A DNA stretch of 64,000 nucleotides. Source: Platanthera guangdongensis (taxonomy: Eukaryota > Streptophyta > Magnoliopsida > Asparagales > Orchidaceae). The DNA lies in assembly GCA_039583875.1 (NCBI GenBank), contig CM077162.1, forward strand, positions 164,732,720 through 164,796,719, given 5' to 3'. The position numbers and the translations under genes are program-made. Every line of letters begins with the position of its first letter. Position 1 is the stretch's first letter. The notes under the pieces are model-generated. The model was not told the DNA's origin, searched no databases, and was given only the letters and a program-made list of their open reading frames with translations. Below are positions 10,632-22,662 of this stretch, piece after piece.

Positions 10632-11640
10632 GGAGAGGAGACCCCGAGCAGACCCGCTGACCAGGCTCTCATCTAGCTGGCAGGGCTGTAGGCTCACTCG
10701 GTGGTTGGACGTGTGTTGGAGAGGAGACCCCGAGCAGACCTACTGACCAGGCTCCCATCTAACTGGCAGGGATGTAGGCTCACTCGGTGGTTGGAGGTGT
10801 GTTGGAGAGGAGACCCCGAGCAGACCCGCTGACCAAGCTCCCATCTAGATGGCAGGGCTGTAGGCTCACTCGGTGGTTGGAGGTATGTTGGAGAGGAGAC
10901 CCCGAGCAGACCCGCTGACCAGGCTCCCATCTAGCTGACAGGGCTGTAGGCTCACTCGGTGGTTGGAGGTGTGTTGGAGAGGAGACCGCGAGCAGACCCG
11001 CTGACCAGGCTACCATCTAGCTGGCAGGGCTGTAGGCTCACTCGGTGGTTGGAGGTGTGTTGGAGAGGAGACACCGAGCAGACACGCTGACCAGGCTCCC
11101 ATCTAGCTGGCAGGGCTGTAGGCTCACTCGGTGGTTGGAGGTGTGTTGGAGAGGAGACCCCGAGTAGACCCGCTGACCAGGCTCCGATCTAGCTGGCAGG
11201 GCTGTAGGCTCACTCGGTGGTTGGAGGTGTGTTGGAGAGGAGACCCTGAGCAGACCCGCTGACCAGGCTCCTATCTAGCTGGCAGGGCTGTAGGCTCACT
11301 CGGTGGTTGGAGGTGTTTTTTTAGAGGAGACCTCGAGCAGACCCGCTGACCAGGCTCCCATCTAGCTGGCAGGGCTGTAGTGTCACTCGGTGGTTGGTGA
11401 TGTTTTGGAGAGGAGACCCCGAGCAGACCCGCTGACCAGGCTCCCATCTAGCTGGCAGGGCTGTAGGCTCACTCGGTGGTTGGAGGTGTGTTGGAGAGGA
11501 GACCCCGAGCAGACCCGCTGACCAGGCTCTCATCTAGCTGGCAGGGCTGTAGGTTCACTCGGTGGTTGGAGGTGTTTTGGAGAGGAGACCCTGAGCAGAC
11601 CCGCTAACCAGGCTCCCATCTAGCTAGCAGGTCCACATGC
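10632..11640 (+). repeat. 86-bp minisatellite, about 12 copies
   Basis: Each unit begins GGAGAGGAGACCCCGAGCAG. Unit starts are 10632, 10718, 10804, 10890, 10976, 11062, 11148, 11234, 11321, 11407, 11493 and 11579, with period 86 (one step of 87) and a last unit that decays after about 60 bp. Copies differ at few positions. The array sits between the interior and the polypurine tract of F. Tandem arrays in this 3' UTR position are known from Tat/Ogre-type plant gypsy elements, which is a weak hint of F's ancestry. Confidence 0.93.
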
Positions 11641-12038
11641 TCGCCTGTGGGGGTAAGGGACCCCCAGAGCTACTCGGCCCCGGGTAGACTCGCTGCTCAG
11701 GCTTTCATAAGCCGGGCAGGACGGTAGGCACACCTGTGGGGAAATGATTAGCTCCCCGTGTTCAACACATTACAAATATATTTCTTTATTGTTTCACAAT
11801 ATTTTGGAAAATTTTGTACTTATTGTAAGTAAGGGTATAAGGTATTTCAATAGCAAGGAGCATTCTCAGGTATCGAGTGGTTCAAAAAGATCAAAGGGGG
11901 CATGTAGAGATTAGTTCTCTAAGTGCAGTTTTCAGTTTCCCCCAAAATTTTTTCTTTGGGTCGGCTCCCACTCGCCGGATACGTGGGGTTGGACATTTCT
12001 TTCCGAGCTTGTGCCAACCTCGAAAAGAGCGGGGATTA
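11641..12038 (+). other. F 3' untranslated region with putative polypurine tract
   Basis: The first 100 bp hold a decayed relative of the 86-bp unit (a GACTCGCTGCTCAGGC-like core). The rest has no gene. A purine-rich stretch, AAAAGAGCGGGGA (about 12023-12035), directly precedes the 3' LTR and sets the + orientation of F. Confidence 0.55.
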
Positions 12039-12195
12039 TGTACAACCCCGTAGTCGGGCGAGTGGGACCCTCCCCAAATATCGGCCTAGGGGCGTGCTAT
12101 GAGCGACGTTTTGGTGCAGCCTCATTCGAGACGTGCGGGTGCTCGTGCGTGTGTGCGAAGGTTTTACGTGCATAGACTTTTAATATATATATATA

Positions 12196-12266
<71 letters not shown>

Positions 12267-12581
12267 ATTATATATATTAATACATATGTATATAGATATG
12301 GATTTTGGGGGGGAGAAAAGGGGGCATGAAGAAAAGGGGCGGCAGGGGGTCGGTACAGGGAAAGGAGAGCAATAAGAAAAATAGAAGCAGGGAGGAGGGA
12401 TTTGATAAAGGGGGCAAAAGGGGGCAGCAAGGATTTTATAAAAGGGGGCTTCACTCGGGTTCGGAAAAGAGGATGGATCCGCCCCCTTTTTTCTCATTCT
12501 CGGCCTGGAGCAGCGGGAACCGCCCGCCACCGTCTCCCTCTCCGGCCACCCACCAGCAAGGAGGAGATGCCCCTCTACAAC

Positions 12582-12616
<35 letters not shown>

Positions 12617-14099
12617 GGAGCGGCACAACCCCGACCCCCACTTTTTTTTCTCTCTCCCGCCGGCCAGCAGGAGCGGCCCGACGCCGGCCACATTTCTTTC
12701 TCCCGTCGGCCAACAAGGGCAGGCCGAGCCCTGCCCATTCCTCTCTCCAGTCGGCCAACAAGGGCAGGCCGAGCCCTGCCCCTTCCTCTCTCCCGCCGGC
12801 CAGCAGGGGCAGCCCGACACCGCCCCCTTCCTTTCTCCCGTCGGCCAACAGGGGCAGCCCGACGCCGCCTAAAGTCGTGGAGGCCGGGATCGACTTCTTC
12901 GATGCTATTTGGAGCACGGTCGGCCACGGAGAGGCTCGGCCATGGAGGGAAAAATCATTTGGAGCTTTCAACTCTCCCGCGGAGGTCAGATCCATGCATG
13001 ACAACCGCTACGGATGCTAGACGTCGAGCCTCGGGGAGTGTGCTCGGTTGTGGCTCCGCCAAGCACGCGTGAAGGGTAACGAAATTTCTACTTGGGCAGG
13101 TGAAGCCCTCAGTTTCCATATTTGCATGGAATCCCCTCTCCACCAACGGGTGGAGGAAGGGAGCTCTCCGACGGGTTGACGTGTACCTCCCCGCAGTTAA
13201 TTACATTAGTGCCCGGAAGCGTGAGTACGGGTTTAGGCATGCTGTGTGAAGCCCATCCGGACGTGTGAGCCGGATTGGTGATGTTCTGGGGTTTCCGGAG
13301 AAGACTCCGAGGAAGTTGTTTACTTAGCCGCTTGCAGGGAATGCGCACCACAGCCCCAAAAAAGGGGGGTGTGCGCAATATGTTTGGCCCGCTTATATTA
13401 GCCGATCGATGACTAGTTGGCCGCCGCTTGTCGAGACGTTGGCGTACAGGTGTCGCAATACTCGGCGGGGAGTAGCGGGCTTAAGCCCAAGCTTGTGCCG
13501 GCCCTCGGAGGCCTTTTTGTTTATATTGCCGGCCTGCGTGCTGAGTATGGAATTTGTATTCCTGTAATATTTTTTCATATCTGTGATGCTCTGTGAATAT
13601 AGTTTACTCCTCCTGTCTTGGGCGAGCGGTGCGTTCGGGAACTGCTCCCCCCGTGTGGGCCCCGAGGTATAGATGCCGAGAAGCCCCTGATGGCCCGTTG
13701 CCATCCTTTCAGAGTAGCGGAGTTCCACTATTAGCGGCCCACTTGGGGCTGCGTAGAGTAGGGCTGCTGGACGGTTTTGCGCCAATAGTAAGACGGGCGG
13801 GGAACATTTTACTTAGACCCGAGGTGGCACCTCTAGTTTGGGAGTGGATCTCGAGATCCTCCTTAGATATTCCGGTCGGCCAAGAGCGCCCTCCGAAGGT
13901 GTCTTAGCTCAGCCTTTGGCTTGGGAGGGGAAGAGTTTGTTAGTCTTCCGGGTAAGCGGTTGGTCCTCCACGCTGAGAGCTTGGGTTTGTCCCTCGTGTT
14001 CCTAATCTTGTGCCTAGATCGTTCGCTTGAGGGTATTAGGTGCGCGGTCACCCCTCTTTTGGGACTCCTAACTCCACGAGAGACCAAGTTCTGATTTCA
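12039..14099 (+). repeat. F 3' LTR
   Basis: A complete copy of 2061 bp, TG...CA, followed by the ACTGC target duplication. It carries the longer (AT)n tract (12183-12262), a (CT)n run near 12584-12612 and the 45-bp array (12657-12868). Open frames inside are repeat artefacts. Confidence 0.88.
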
Positions 14100-14104
14100 A
14101 CTGC

Positions 14105-14420
14105 CAAGGACAATATCCAGGATAGAAACAAGTGGTATTCTAAACTGGAGTGGAGGAAGCATGAGAACAGGCAAGAGGCCATTGTGCAATATAGAAGAAA
14201 GGCCAAGCTGGGAAAGCTACCTCCTACTGCACAGGAGCCTAGCAAGTACTTTCCAAAGCCTTATCATTACTTTGAAAGGCAAAAGGTCAAGGCTGAAGAG
14301 CAGAAAAAGAAAGATCTTAAAGGGAAAAAGCCTATTACTGCTGAAGATACTGAAGCTCCTGTCCAAGCAAAGATACAATCAGGAAAGGGCATTGTGATCA
14401 AGGAGCCTGAGCAGCCTTAG
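14105..14420 (+). pseudogene. Element A extra ORF, C-terminal part
   Basis: The frame enters from the ACTGC duplication (14100) in the same codon phase as the left part and runs to TAG at 14418-14420. It encodes about 100 residues, very Lys-rich (KVKAEEQKKKDLKGKK), ending IVIKEPEQP. It is followed by about 275 bp of UTR and A's polypurine tract, so this is the 3' end of A's coding region. It cannot be expressed as one protein because of F and the TAG at 206. Confidence 0.7.
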
Positions 14421-14696
14421 AATAGAAATTTTTCTTAAGTTTACTATGTGTAATCACTTGTATTAAAACTTTCAGTAAACTTTTGAATAATGAAAATGTT
14501 GAAGTTGTTAGAACAATGTGATATGTGTTAAATCTATTACATTACTGTTCTGAGATATTTGTGTATACATGTTTTGTTTATACATGTTTATGTACTTTCC
14601 CTGTCATTTATTACTGTTTTACATCATACTGTGAATTTGTTATGTATGGTGTATATCATTGACTAAGGGTTATGACTTCTCCAAATAGGGCGAGAT
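14421..14696 (+). other. Element A 3' UTR and polypurine tract
   Basis: AT-rich, no gene. AAATAGGGCGAGAT (14683-14696) abuts the LTR start TGTTGGGT; it is one base away from the AAATAGGGGGAGAT tract seen in B and C. Confidence 0.75.
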
Positions 14697-14841
14697 TGTT
14701 GGGTACATTGGATTAAATGTACCAGATTTGAAGAAGCCTCACCCTACTCAATGATATACATCATGGTGTATTTGATGTATTTTGAGTTACCTTGTGCAGG
14801 TTAAGTAATTGCAGGGAAAGCTGAAAAGTTTCTAAGTGCAT

Positions 14842-15399
14842 GTGTCGACACCCAGAAGAAAAGTGTCAACACTTAAGAAGGCTTGTGTCGACACCTAAAG
14901 AAGCAGTGTCGACACTTGGAGTAATTGTGTTGACACCAGGAATGCAGAGTCGACACAAGAAGGAAAGTGTCGACACATACAGGCTGTGTCGACACTCAAT
15001 GAAGAAATGTCTAAAGAATCAGTGTCGACACTTAAAAGCAGTGTCGACACATAGAGGAACTTTATCGACATCAGAAAGTGTCGACACTAGGAGGCTGTGT
15101 CGACACTCCGCAAACTTCAACAGAGTTTAAGTACAAGTGTCGACATAATGAAGAAAGTGTCAACACACAGCAAAAGTCTCAACACATGAAGAAAGTGTCG
15201 ACACTAGGAGGCTGTGTCGACACTCAGCAAATTTCAATGAAGTCTAAGTACAAGTGTCGACACAAAGGAGATGTGTCGACACTCAGCAAAAGTATCAACA
15301 CAAAAGGCATGTGTCGACACTAAGAAAATGTGTCGACACTTAGCAAGTATCAACACAAGAAGATGTGTCGACACAAAGGAGTTGTGTCGACACTTACAA
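14842..15399. repeat. GTGTCGACAC palindrome array in A U3
   Basis: About 17 perfect GTGTCGACAC decamers plus variants (GTGTCAACAC, GTGTTGACAC), spaced irregularly at 15-50 bp. Five more occur after the B insertion (24038-24190) and one at about 24956. Many variants are C-to-T or G-to-A changes, as expected from decay of a methylated CpG. It lies upstream of the A TATA boxes. Confidence 0.92.
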
Positions 15400-15411
15400 G
15401 AAATCAACTAA

Positions 15412-16710
15412 TGAAAGTCCACCTAGTGTCAACTATGTGCACCTATGTGGGGGGGGGAATAGGTGACGTGTGGTTCTTTTGCGGAATTTACGGTTGTACT
15501 TCTTTTGGAGACTACGGTGTTCCTCTTTGTCCGACGACGTGTTCTTGAAGTCGATGAAGAGTCTACAACCTTGGTCTCACTTGGAGAGGAACTCCCGGAA
15601 CCGGCGGCGACAATCCGAGCGGCGGCTTGGTTCGGAGTCGGCGACAACGAAGGTGCGCTGCTGCAGTGCTTTGAGATCCAAACTTCTTTGCGAAGCAAAC
15701 TAGGTCTACCAACGGTCACTCTAGGATCGGTCGTCTCGATCGATTCGGACGGGGGGGTTTTTCCCGGTCAACAAATCGAGAGACAAGAGATCTCTGGATA
15801 GACACGTGAGACGCAAGCTTTGCTAAGCTTCTGTCGCCGGAGATCGGGAAGAGGAACGATCAGCAGCGGCGACGTATTTGCCCGAGCGCGACGGTGGCGG
15901 CGGAAAGAGTTCGCGATTTTAGGGTTTTCCTTGCTCGGCTTCTTTCTTCGTTTTCCGTCCTTTTACTGTTCAAAATACCTGTATATAAATACTGTAGAAG
16001 TTTTCCAATATGACCGTTTGTGGGACCCACAATAGAAATCCTCAAATCTCGGTCCAGGAATTTAACAGCGGCAGAATCCGGTTCAGGAAATTCCGGAGAA
16101 AACGCCAAGGAAAAATCGGCGAGAATCGCAAGCGATTCTCGACGAATCGGCGAGAATCACCAAGTGATTCTCGACGATTCGTCGAGAATCGTTAGTGATT
16201 CTCGCCGAATCACTTATTGATTCTCAACGAATTTCACTTTGTATACATGAGCTCCTTGGCCACTGGTTCGGCGAGAATCACTAGTGATTCTCGCCGAATC
16301 TTACTTGGCACCGTTTTGAGGTACCCAGAAGGAGTCGGCGAGAATCACATAGGCCAACTTGGTGATTCTCGTCGAATTTGCCTTGGACGAATTTTCGTCT
16401 TCCACCCAGGAGCTGCTCCTTGATCCTCCATGCTCCTTGTCTTCTCTTGCATATGAACGGCCCTGTACTTGAAAGTAAGTGCACTCCAATAGAGAGAGTA
16501 CACATAGGCCAACACACTGATCTGCTCAACGAGGGATTACGTCGTGCAGACCCGTGTATATTGACCAACTGCACCCTGACATTGGTGTGCACTTAGCGTG
16601 GAGGAACTGCAAGCACAACTTGAAAGAGTTTATCAAATACATAGTCTATTGACCTTAGCTTGTCCAGGGGCTTCTTCAAATCAGGTACATTGTGGATACA
16701 ATACCCAACA
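15412..16710 (-). repeat. B 3' LTR
   Basis: 1299 bp, TG...CA, closely matching the 5' LTR but about 53 bp shorter. The loss falls in the palindrome cluster near 16340-16370, where ACATAGGCCAAC, also found at about 16503, replaces repeat units. Confidence 0.92.
16110..16375. repeat. Palindrome cluster GAGAATC/GATTCTC in B 3' LTR
   Basis: Alternating GAGAATC and GATTCTC half-sites. These include a perfect 32-bp palindrome at 16267-16298 with half-site TTCGGCGAGAATCACT. The cluster is upstream of the TATA-like site (15981-15991) on the minus strand. Confidence 0.9.
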
Positions 16711-17117
16711 ATCTCCCCCTATTTGAAGAAGCCTAAACCCTACAAGCTAAGGTGAATAGAGCAAATGGAAATGAAAGCAAATGAAAGCCATAAACTTAAC
16801 ATTGAGTGGAGTCATCCCTTACCAATACCGATTTCTTGGGAGCAAGCTGGAGCCACCTTAGCCTTGACCCCGAGAGGAGTCATCCCTTACCAATACCGAT
16901 TGAGTGGAGTCATCCCTTACCAATACCGATTTCTTGGGAGCAAGCTGGAGCCACCTTAGCCTTGACCCCGAGAGGGTAATCTCCCCCTTTTCGGCTTCGG
17001 CAAATCGGGGTCTGTAACCTTTGGCCCTTAGCTCCCCCTCAGTTCTTGCAGCTGTACTCACGCTGGAGTTCCCTGCTCCCCCTCAGATCATGCACGAGTC
17101 GGGAGCTTCTGTAGTCT
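16711..17117 (-). other. B 3' UTR, polypurine tract and short tandem repeat
   Basis: The tract complementary to 16711-16724 abuts the 3' LTR. Two 74-bp copies (16803-16876 and 16903-16976) containing CATCCCTTACCAATACCGAT are joined by a 26-bp partial copy. No gene. Confidence 0.8.
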
Positions 17118-18323
17118 TCATGCTTCATAATTGAGCATCCCCAATTCAGTCTTGAAAAGATTGAACTTGGCCTCGTCTAAGGGCTTTGTGAATATATCAG
17201 CAATCTGCTTGTCCGTGGGGACATGACAGAGAGAGATGTCCTTGTTTTCCACGTGCTCCCGAATGAAGTGGTAGCGCACTTCAATATGCTTCGTTCTGCT
17301 GTGCGAGACAGGATTGTTGGCAATGGCAATTGCACTGGAGGAGTCGCAGTACATTGGAACTTCCTTGAACTGAAGGTTGTAGTCGGCCAACTGATTTCTG
17401 ATCCAAAGGAGTTGTGCGCAACAGCTGCCTGCTGAGATGTACTCAGATTCTGCTGTGGAGGTAGCCGCACAGTTCTGCTTCTTGCTGTTCCATGAGATAA
17501 GCCTTCTTCCGAGGAATTGACACGTCCCGGAAGTGCTTTTCCTGTCATCCCTACTCCCTGCAAAATCAGCATCTGAAAAGCCTATTAGCTCGACATCATT
17601 GTTTCTCGGGTACCACAAGCCGAGATTAGGAGTACCTTTAAGGTATCTTAGAATTCGCTTTGCAGCGATATGGTGAGATTCCTTAGTGTTCACCTGATAT
17701 CTGGCATAGACACATGTGGAGAACATAATATCCGGTCTACTGGCAGTAAGGTAGAGCAGGGATCCAATGATGCTTCTGTATTTGGTTTCATCGAAAGGTT
17801 TACCTTTCTCATCCTTATCCAGAGACATGGTGGATCCCATTGGAGTCCTCATAGAGGTTGCATTCTCCATACCGAATTTCTTAAGGAGTTCATTTGTGAA
17901 CTTCGTCTGAGAGATGAAGATTCCATCCTCAGACTGTTTCACTTGAAGTCCTAAGAAATACTTGAGCTCTCCCATACTGCTCATTTCAAACTTTCCTTGC
18001 ATAAGTTTAGAAAACTTTTTGCAAAGATTGTTGTCCGTTGAGCCGAATATTATGTCATCGACATAGATTTGCACCAGCAAAATCTTGCCTTTGACTTCCC
18101 TGAGAAACAATGTTTTATCTATTTTACCTCTAGAGAACTTGTTCTCAAGAAGAAACCTAGATAAAGTCTCATACCAAGCTCGTGGAGCTTGTTTTAACCC
18201 ATATAATGCTTTATTAAGAAAGTAGACATGATTGGGAAAAGTAGGATCGACAAAACCTGGGGGTTGAGCGACGTATACTTCCTCTTTCAGGTCTCCGTTC
18301 AGGAATGCCGATTTCACATCCAT
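17118..18323 (-). pseudogene. B pol, part 2: reverse transcriptase core and RNase H
   Basis: A 401-codon frame starting in the RT finger/palm region ([18 protein letters not shown]). The catalytic YVDDIIFG follows, then GSLLYLTASRPDIMF, and RNase H with SDADFAG, AESEY and the terminal DIFTKPL typical of copia. It ends about 400 bp before the 3' LTR. It is separated from the upstream pol frame by one frameshift near 18.32-18.36 kb. All expected catalytic residues are visible, so the damage is recent or could be a sequencing error. Confidence 0.92.
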
Positions 18324-20287
18324 TTGATAGACTGTGAATCCTTTGACTGCAGATACGCCAGGAACAACCTGATTGCCTCGAGCCTTGCTACTGGTGCAAA
18401 GGTCTGGTCGAAATCAATCCCTTCCTCCTGTCTGTAACCTTGTGCCACCAGCCTGGCTTTGTTCTTTACGATGACACCATGTTCATCCAGCTTGTTTCTG
18501 AAGATCCACTTTATGCCGATCACATTCTGCTTGTATGGTCTGGGAACCAGCATCCAAACATTGCACCGTTCGAATTGATGTAGTTCCTCTTGCATGGCCA
18601 GAATCCATGCCGCATCCTTGTTCGTCTCGTCGAACTTCTTTGGCTCTACCTGTGACAGGAAGCTAAGATGCAATACTTCGTTAGTTGTACCTCTTCGAGT
18701 TCTGACGCCGACACGAGGATCCCCGATGATCTGTTCTCTAGGATGATCCCTCACGTGACGGAGCTCTAGAAGTCTGGCGTCTGGTGCTTCAACTACTTCT
18801 TGGGCTTCTCTTTCTTCCAAGAGATTTGTTTCATCTTGATCTTCAACATTTTCAGATGACGTGGAGGTGGACACTTTGACGTACTTAGGAGTGTCATCTT
18901 TAACGGGCTCATCCAAACTCAGCTGTTTCAATCGTGCACCTGCATCTTCAAGAATACCACTGGAAGAGTTGCTGTGAAGCAAACTTCCTTCATCAAATAC
19001 AACATTTATTGATTCTTCTACCACTAGGGTTTTCTTATTGAAGACCCTATATGCCCGACTATGGGAACTATAGCCCATGAATATGCCTTCGAAGCATTTT
19101 TCACCGAATTTAGTACGCGGGTACTTCCCATTATTTAGTACATAGCATCTGCAACCAAAAATCCTTAAGTAGGACATGGTTGGTTTCTTGCCTTTCAGTA
19201 GTTCGTAAGGCGTCTTACGATGATGCTTGTTGATCAATGCTCGGTTTTGTACATGACAGGCTGTATTGACAGCCTCTGCCCAGAAGTATTCCGGAAGAGA
19301 GGCGTCTTTCAACATTGTCGTGCAGGCTTCAATGAAAGTTTTATTTCTCCTCTCCACAACTCCATTTTGCTGAGGAGTACGCGGGGAGGAAAACTCATGA
19401 AAGATACCTTGTTCTTCACAAAATTCTGTCATAGCACCAGACTCGAATTCTGTTTCATGGTCACTTCTGATTTTGACCACGGAGCAGTTAAATTCATTCT
19501 GAACCTGCTTGACAAAACTAGTGAGGATGTCCAACGTATCTGACTTTCGTTTCAAAAAGAACACCCATGTAAACCGAGAATGATCATCAACTATCACTAG
19601 CGTATATGACTTGCCTCCCAAGCTATGAACTTGCATTGGACCAAACAGGTCCATATGTAACAAGTAAAGACATCGAGAAGAGTCTTTGTCTGCAATGCTC
19701 TTAAAGGTAGCCCGAGTCTGTTTGCCCATCTGGCATGCAGGACAGGGGCTATCTTTGATGCACTTGATACTGGGAGCATCCCTTACCAAGTCCTTAGAAA
19801 ATAGCATACTAATTGTCTTGAAATTAATATGGGCCAATCTCTTGTGCCATTGTTCACAAAGAGATGCACTGCCTGTTGCCACAAGGCATACGGGGGTAGA
19901 TGAATCTAAACTGAGAAAATCTAAACAGAAGATATTTCTGCTCCTAATGCCTGATAATACCGTTTCAGAAGAGGTACGTGAAATTATCAGACATTTATCC
20001 TTACAGAACTTAACGTCATAACCTTTATCACATAACTGACTTACACTGATCAGGTTATGGTTTAACCCTTCAACATAAGCCACGTCGGTGATAGAGATTA
20101 TACCGTTGGAAATCATACCATAACCTCTGGTGACTCCTCGATCTGACCCTCCAAAGATGACTTTGGGTCCATTCTCGACTGGAGTGTAATCACGCAGCAG
20201 GCTTCTTGTCCCGGTCATATGCCGGGAGCATCCACTGTCCAAATACCAGATCAGCGTTTGGTGGCCTTTGGACATTCCTGCAAACAA
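18314..20287 (-). pseudogene. B pol, part 1: protease, integrase and RT N-terminus
   Basis: A frame of about 657 codons. Protease motif [13 protein letters not shown] lies near residues 14-26. The integrase HHCC finger includes [10 protein letters not shown] and CPACQMGKQ. Core catalytic positions are visible in [16 protein letters not shown] (Glu where Gly is usual) and [10 protein letters not shown]. The GKR-type extension follows, then the RT start ([30 protein letters not shown]). The frame is lost just before the RT core at 18314. It begins a few bases beyond the gag stop in another frame, with a non-ATG start here, so expression would need frameshifting or a change from the active parent. 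Confidence 0.9.
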
Positions 20288-20289
20288 AA

Positions 20290-22572
20290 TTAATTTGCCT
20301 TAGGAACCCAATCGAACTTGGGTCCTAGATTCCTGGTTAACACACTCCCCCTCGGTTGGTTAACCCTACGAGTGGTCGGTCTCGCATTGCTAACATGGGG
20401 AGTCTCGTAGTTCCTTGGATTAAACCAACAATCCACGGCAAAGTGACCGACTTTGCCACAGCACCAACAGTCAAATCTGTTGTACCTCTTCCTAGGCTCC
20501 TGCCTTACCCTGGGAATGGTGGGTACTGCTGGGGCCTTGGATCTGGAGGTGGAGCCCTCATGGTGACAACAGTCGCATGACTTTGTCACCTTCTGTATAA
20601 TAGGCTTGGCTTTTGGTGCCTGCTTTCCATTATGGCCGCTAGAGAACGGACCATAATTTCCTATGTGGATTTCCTCATAAGGTGCCTTGAAGGCACTCTC
20701 ACCGAAGTTCCGGGGAAAGTTCCAACCGTCATACCGGCTCTTTGGCTTTGCAACCGAGGGCCGAAAATGATGCCCAAATGTTGACTCAAAGTCGTGTTGG
20801 TTGCAAGGAAAGCCAGGCTTTCTGAACGCAACAGGACTAAGAGGAGCCTTACCCTTTTCATCAGCAGAGGCCTTCTTGGCGGCCTTATTCTTCCTCTGGT
20901 TCTTGTTTCTCCTAGATGAAGAACCAGGTACCCCTATATGCCCCAAGCCAGCTCCTTTGGCCTGAGCAGAGAAGGTATCAACAACTGGAAGAACTGTTTT
21001 TGGCATGGAGAAGCTCTTGACGATCTTCCTTTCTGCCGCAAGTAGTTCTTCCAACTTGTCGACTTCCTCCTGCATTAGATCAAGGAGCTTCAAAGACTCT
21101 GAATGCTTGGAAGTCAGGTCAAGGTGTTCCTGTCGGAGAGAAATCAAGCTAGTGACCTCTTCCCTTAGGGATACACATTCACCCTTAAGGAATTTTACTT
21201 CCTTCTTCTCAGCCTTCAGTCTCTTTCGGCACTCGTCGAAAGTGTTGAGCAGAAGCTCATACTTCTCGAGGAGCTCAGCTTCACGGGCTGAAGGGCCATC
21301 CTCAGGTTCATCATCCTGAGACTCAGGATCAGAGTCGGAGTCGGAGAGAGGGGTGTGAGCTTTTACCTTCCCAGTAAATGGGGGGCATTCTCCTTCTGAG
21401 TCCGAGCGACCCACCAGCCCGAAGTAGGCTTCCTCATCATTACTGGAGTCTGAGGAATCAGACTCACTTAGTGTCTTTGGTCTTCTTGCGATGTAGCTCC
21501 GCTCCTTCTTCTTATCTTTGGAGGATTTGAGCTCCTCTCCTTTCCCTTTATCTCTTTTGCTTTGATGGCAGTCGGCCACGATGTGACCTGGCTTATTGCA
21601 TCCAAAGCAAATAATATCAGAAGAATGATGTTTGTTAGGTTTAGATGCATACCTGTCAGAAGAATAATTTTTCTTCTGATGCCTGCAGGAGGAGCTGTCT
21701 TTCTTTCTTTGATTCCTCATCTTGAGGAACTTCTTGAACTCTCGGGTGATGAGGGAGAAATCCTCCTCCGACAATTCTGAGCCGGAGGAGCATGGTTCAG
21801 AGTCCTCCTCCTCTTCCTTACTCCTCGCACGGTATGACATCGCACCCTTGCCCTTTCTGGAGTAACTGGCTTTTAGGGCCACAGTCTTTTCTTTTGCAGC
21901 AGCCTTCTCTGCTTCTTCCTCTGCCTTCCTGGTGTTCAGCTGAAGTTCATAGGACATCAGCTTCCCAAACAGGATTTGTGGATCAGTTTCTGCTAGTCTG
22001 CCAAATTCTCTGATGGCGCAGATCTTTGTGTCCCATTCCTTAGTGAGGGACCTAAGGAATTTGTCATTGAGTTCACCATTGGTGAACACTCTTCCGTAGC
22101 CCTTGAGGGCATTGACAATCTTCAGGAAGTTCTCGTATGTGACCCCAATCTCTTCCTTAGGCCCTTGCCTGAAGGCCTCATATTTTTGGTTCAGGAGGGA
22201 TCTCCGATCATCCCTCACTTCATCCGTGCCCTCCATGAGGATGATCAGGCACTGCCAGATCTCCTGAGCTATCCTGCAGTTGCTGAAGTTTTGCATCATA
22301 GAGTCATCAACTGCGCTCACCAGAATGTTTCGTGCCTTCTTGTCCAGTCCCACCAGCACCATCTCGTCTTTGTCCATTTCAAAAAGTATCTTCGGCACCT
22401 TCTTGGTGGGATCGATGGTGGAGGCCTTAGTGGGGACATAAGGTCCCTCCTCCACAATCATGAAGAGTCGAGGATCGACTGCTTCCATGTAAAACCTGAT
22501 TCTTTCCTTCCAGATCGGAAAGTTGAGTTTGTTGCACACTGGGATCTTGCCGGAGTACTTGAGCCCGTCCAT
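20290..22572 (-). CDS. B gag polyprotein
   Basis: The frame is open from 22599; the first ATG is at 22572, giving about 760 residues. Order: a copia-type capsid domain (about residues 10-220, with [20 protein letters not shown], then LNQKYEAF and [18 protein letters not shown]), a CCHC knuckle [14 protein letters not shown] (about 322-335), an acidic Ser-rich linker, a coiled coil of about 90 residues (about 435-525), a basic tail, and a second knuckle [14 protein letters not shown] close to the C-terminus. No stop or frameshift is visible. It ends [11 protein letters not shown], the usual gag-pol junction zone. The long gag with two knuckles fits SIRE/Maximus. Confidence 0.92.
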   Translation of the reverse strand: MDGLKYSGKIPVCNKLNFPIWKERIRFYMEAVDPRLFMIVEEGPYVPTKASTIDPTKKVPKILFEMDKDEMVLVGLDKKARNILVSAVDDSMMQNFSNCRIAQEIWQCLIILMEGTDEVRDDRRSLLNQKYEAFRQGPKEEIGVTYENFLKIVNALKGYGRVFTNGELNDKFLRSLTKEWDTKICAIREFGRLAETDPQILFGKLMSYELQLNTRKAEEEAEKAAAKEKTVALKASYSRKGKGAMSYRARSKEEEEDSEPCSSGSELSEEDFSLITREFKKFLKMRNQRKKDSSSCRHQKKNYSSDRYASKPNKHHSSDIICFGCNKPGHIVADCHQSKRDKGKGEELKSSKDKKKERSYIARRPKTLSESDSSDSSNDEEAYFGLVGRSDSEGECPPFTGKVKAHTPLSDSDSDPESQDDEPEDGPSAREAELLEKYELLLNTFDECRKRLKAEKKEVKFLKGECVSLREEVTSLISLRQEHLDLTSKHSESLKLLDLMQEEVDKLEELLAAERKIVKSFSMPKTVLPVVDTFSAQAKGAGLGHIGVPGSSSRRNKNQRKNKAAKKASADEKGKAPLSPVAFRKPGFPCNQHDFESTFGHHFRPSVAKPKSRYDGWNFPRNFGESAFKAPYEEIHIGNYGPFSSGHNGKQAPKAKPIIQKVTKSCDCCHHEGSTSRSKAPAVPTIPRVRQEPRKRYNRFDCWCCGKVGHFAVDCWFNPRNYETPHVSNARPTTRRVNQPRGSVLTRNLGPKFDWVPKAN

Positions 22573-22648
22573 AGTAGATGAATGTCTCCTTGTTGACACT
22601 AGTGGCAGGATTCAACTCAAGGTGTTAACCTTTTTGTTGAGTAACCTC

Positions 22649-22660
22649 GCTCTGATACCA
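22649..22660 (-). other. B primer-binding site (initiator tRNA-Met type)
   Basis: The minus strand reads TGGTATCAGAGC two bases inside the 5' LTR. It confirms orientation. Confidence 0.92.
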
Positions 22661-22662
22661 CT

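Larger units (their letters stand above)
1138..14099 (+). mobile_element. Element F: large LTR retroelement without gag-pol (LARD-like)
   Basis: Two matching LTRs of about 2.06 kb (1153-3102 plus 9268-9340, and 12039-14099) begin TGTACAAC and end TTTCA. They enclose 2.7 kb with no retroviral domains. The target duplication is ACTGC at 1133-1137 and 14100-14104, and the interrupted frame of element A continues in phase across it. Fifteen bases (1138-1152, ATGGAAGGCTTCCAA) lie between the left duplication and the LTR and are absent before the 3' LTR. The interior carries an oxidoreductase gene fragment and an 86-bp tandem array. Orientation is taken from the purine-rich tract before 12039. No standard PBS was recognised after 9340. 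F must have been moved by enzymes made elsewhere; a Tat/Ogre-type partner is possible but unproven. Confidence 0.8.

Noticed and set aside
10498..11533. Open frames of 70-82 codons across the 86-bp minisatellite
   Set aside because: They repeat with the tandem unit, and 86 is not a multiple of three, so no stable repeated protein is encoded.
14842..15399. CRISPR-like look of the repeated GTGTCGACAC motifs
   Set aside because: Repeat units are only 10 bp, spacing is irregular, variants are common, and the setting is an LTR in a plant-like genome.
21005..22581. Plus-strand frames opposite B gag, such as those at 21005 and 22165
   Set aside because: They are antisense shadows of a long, domain-bearing frame.
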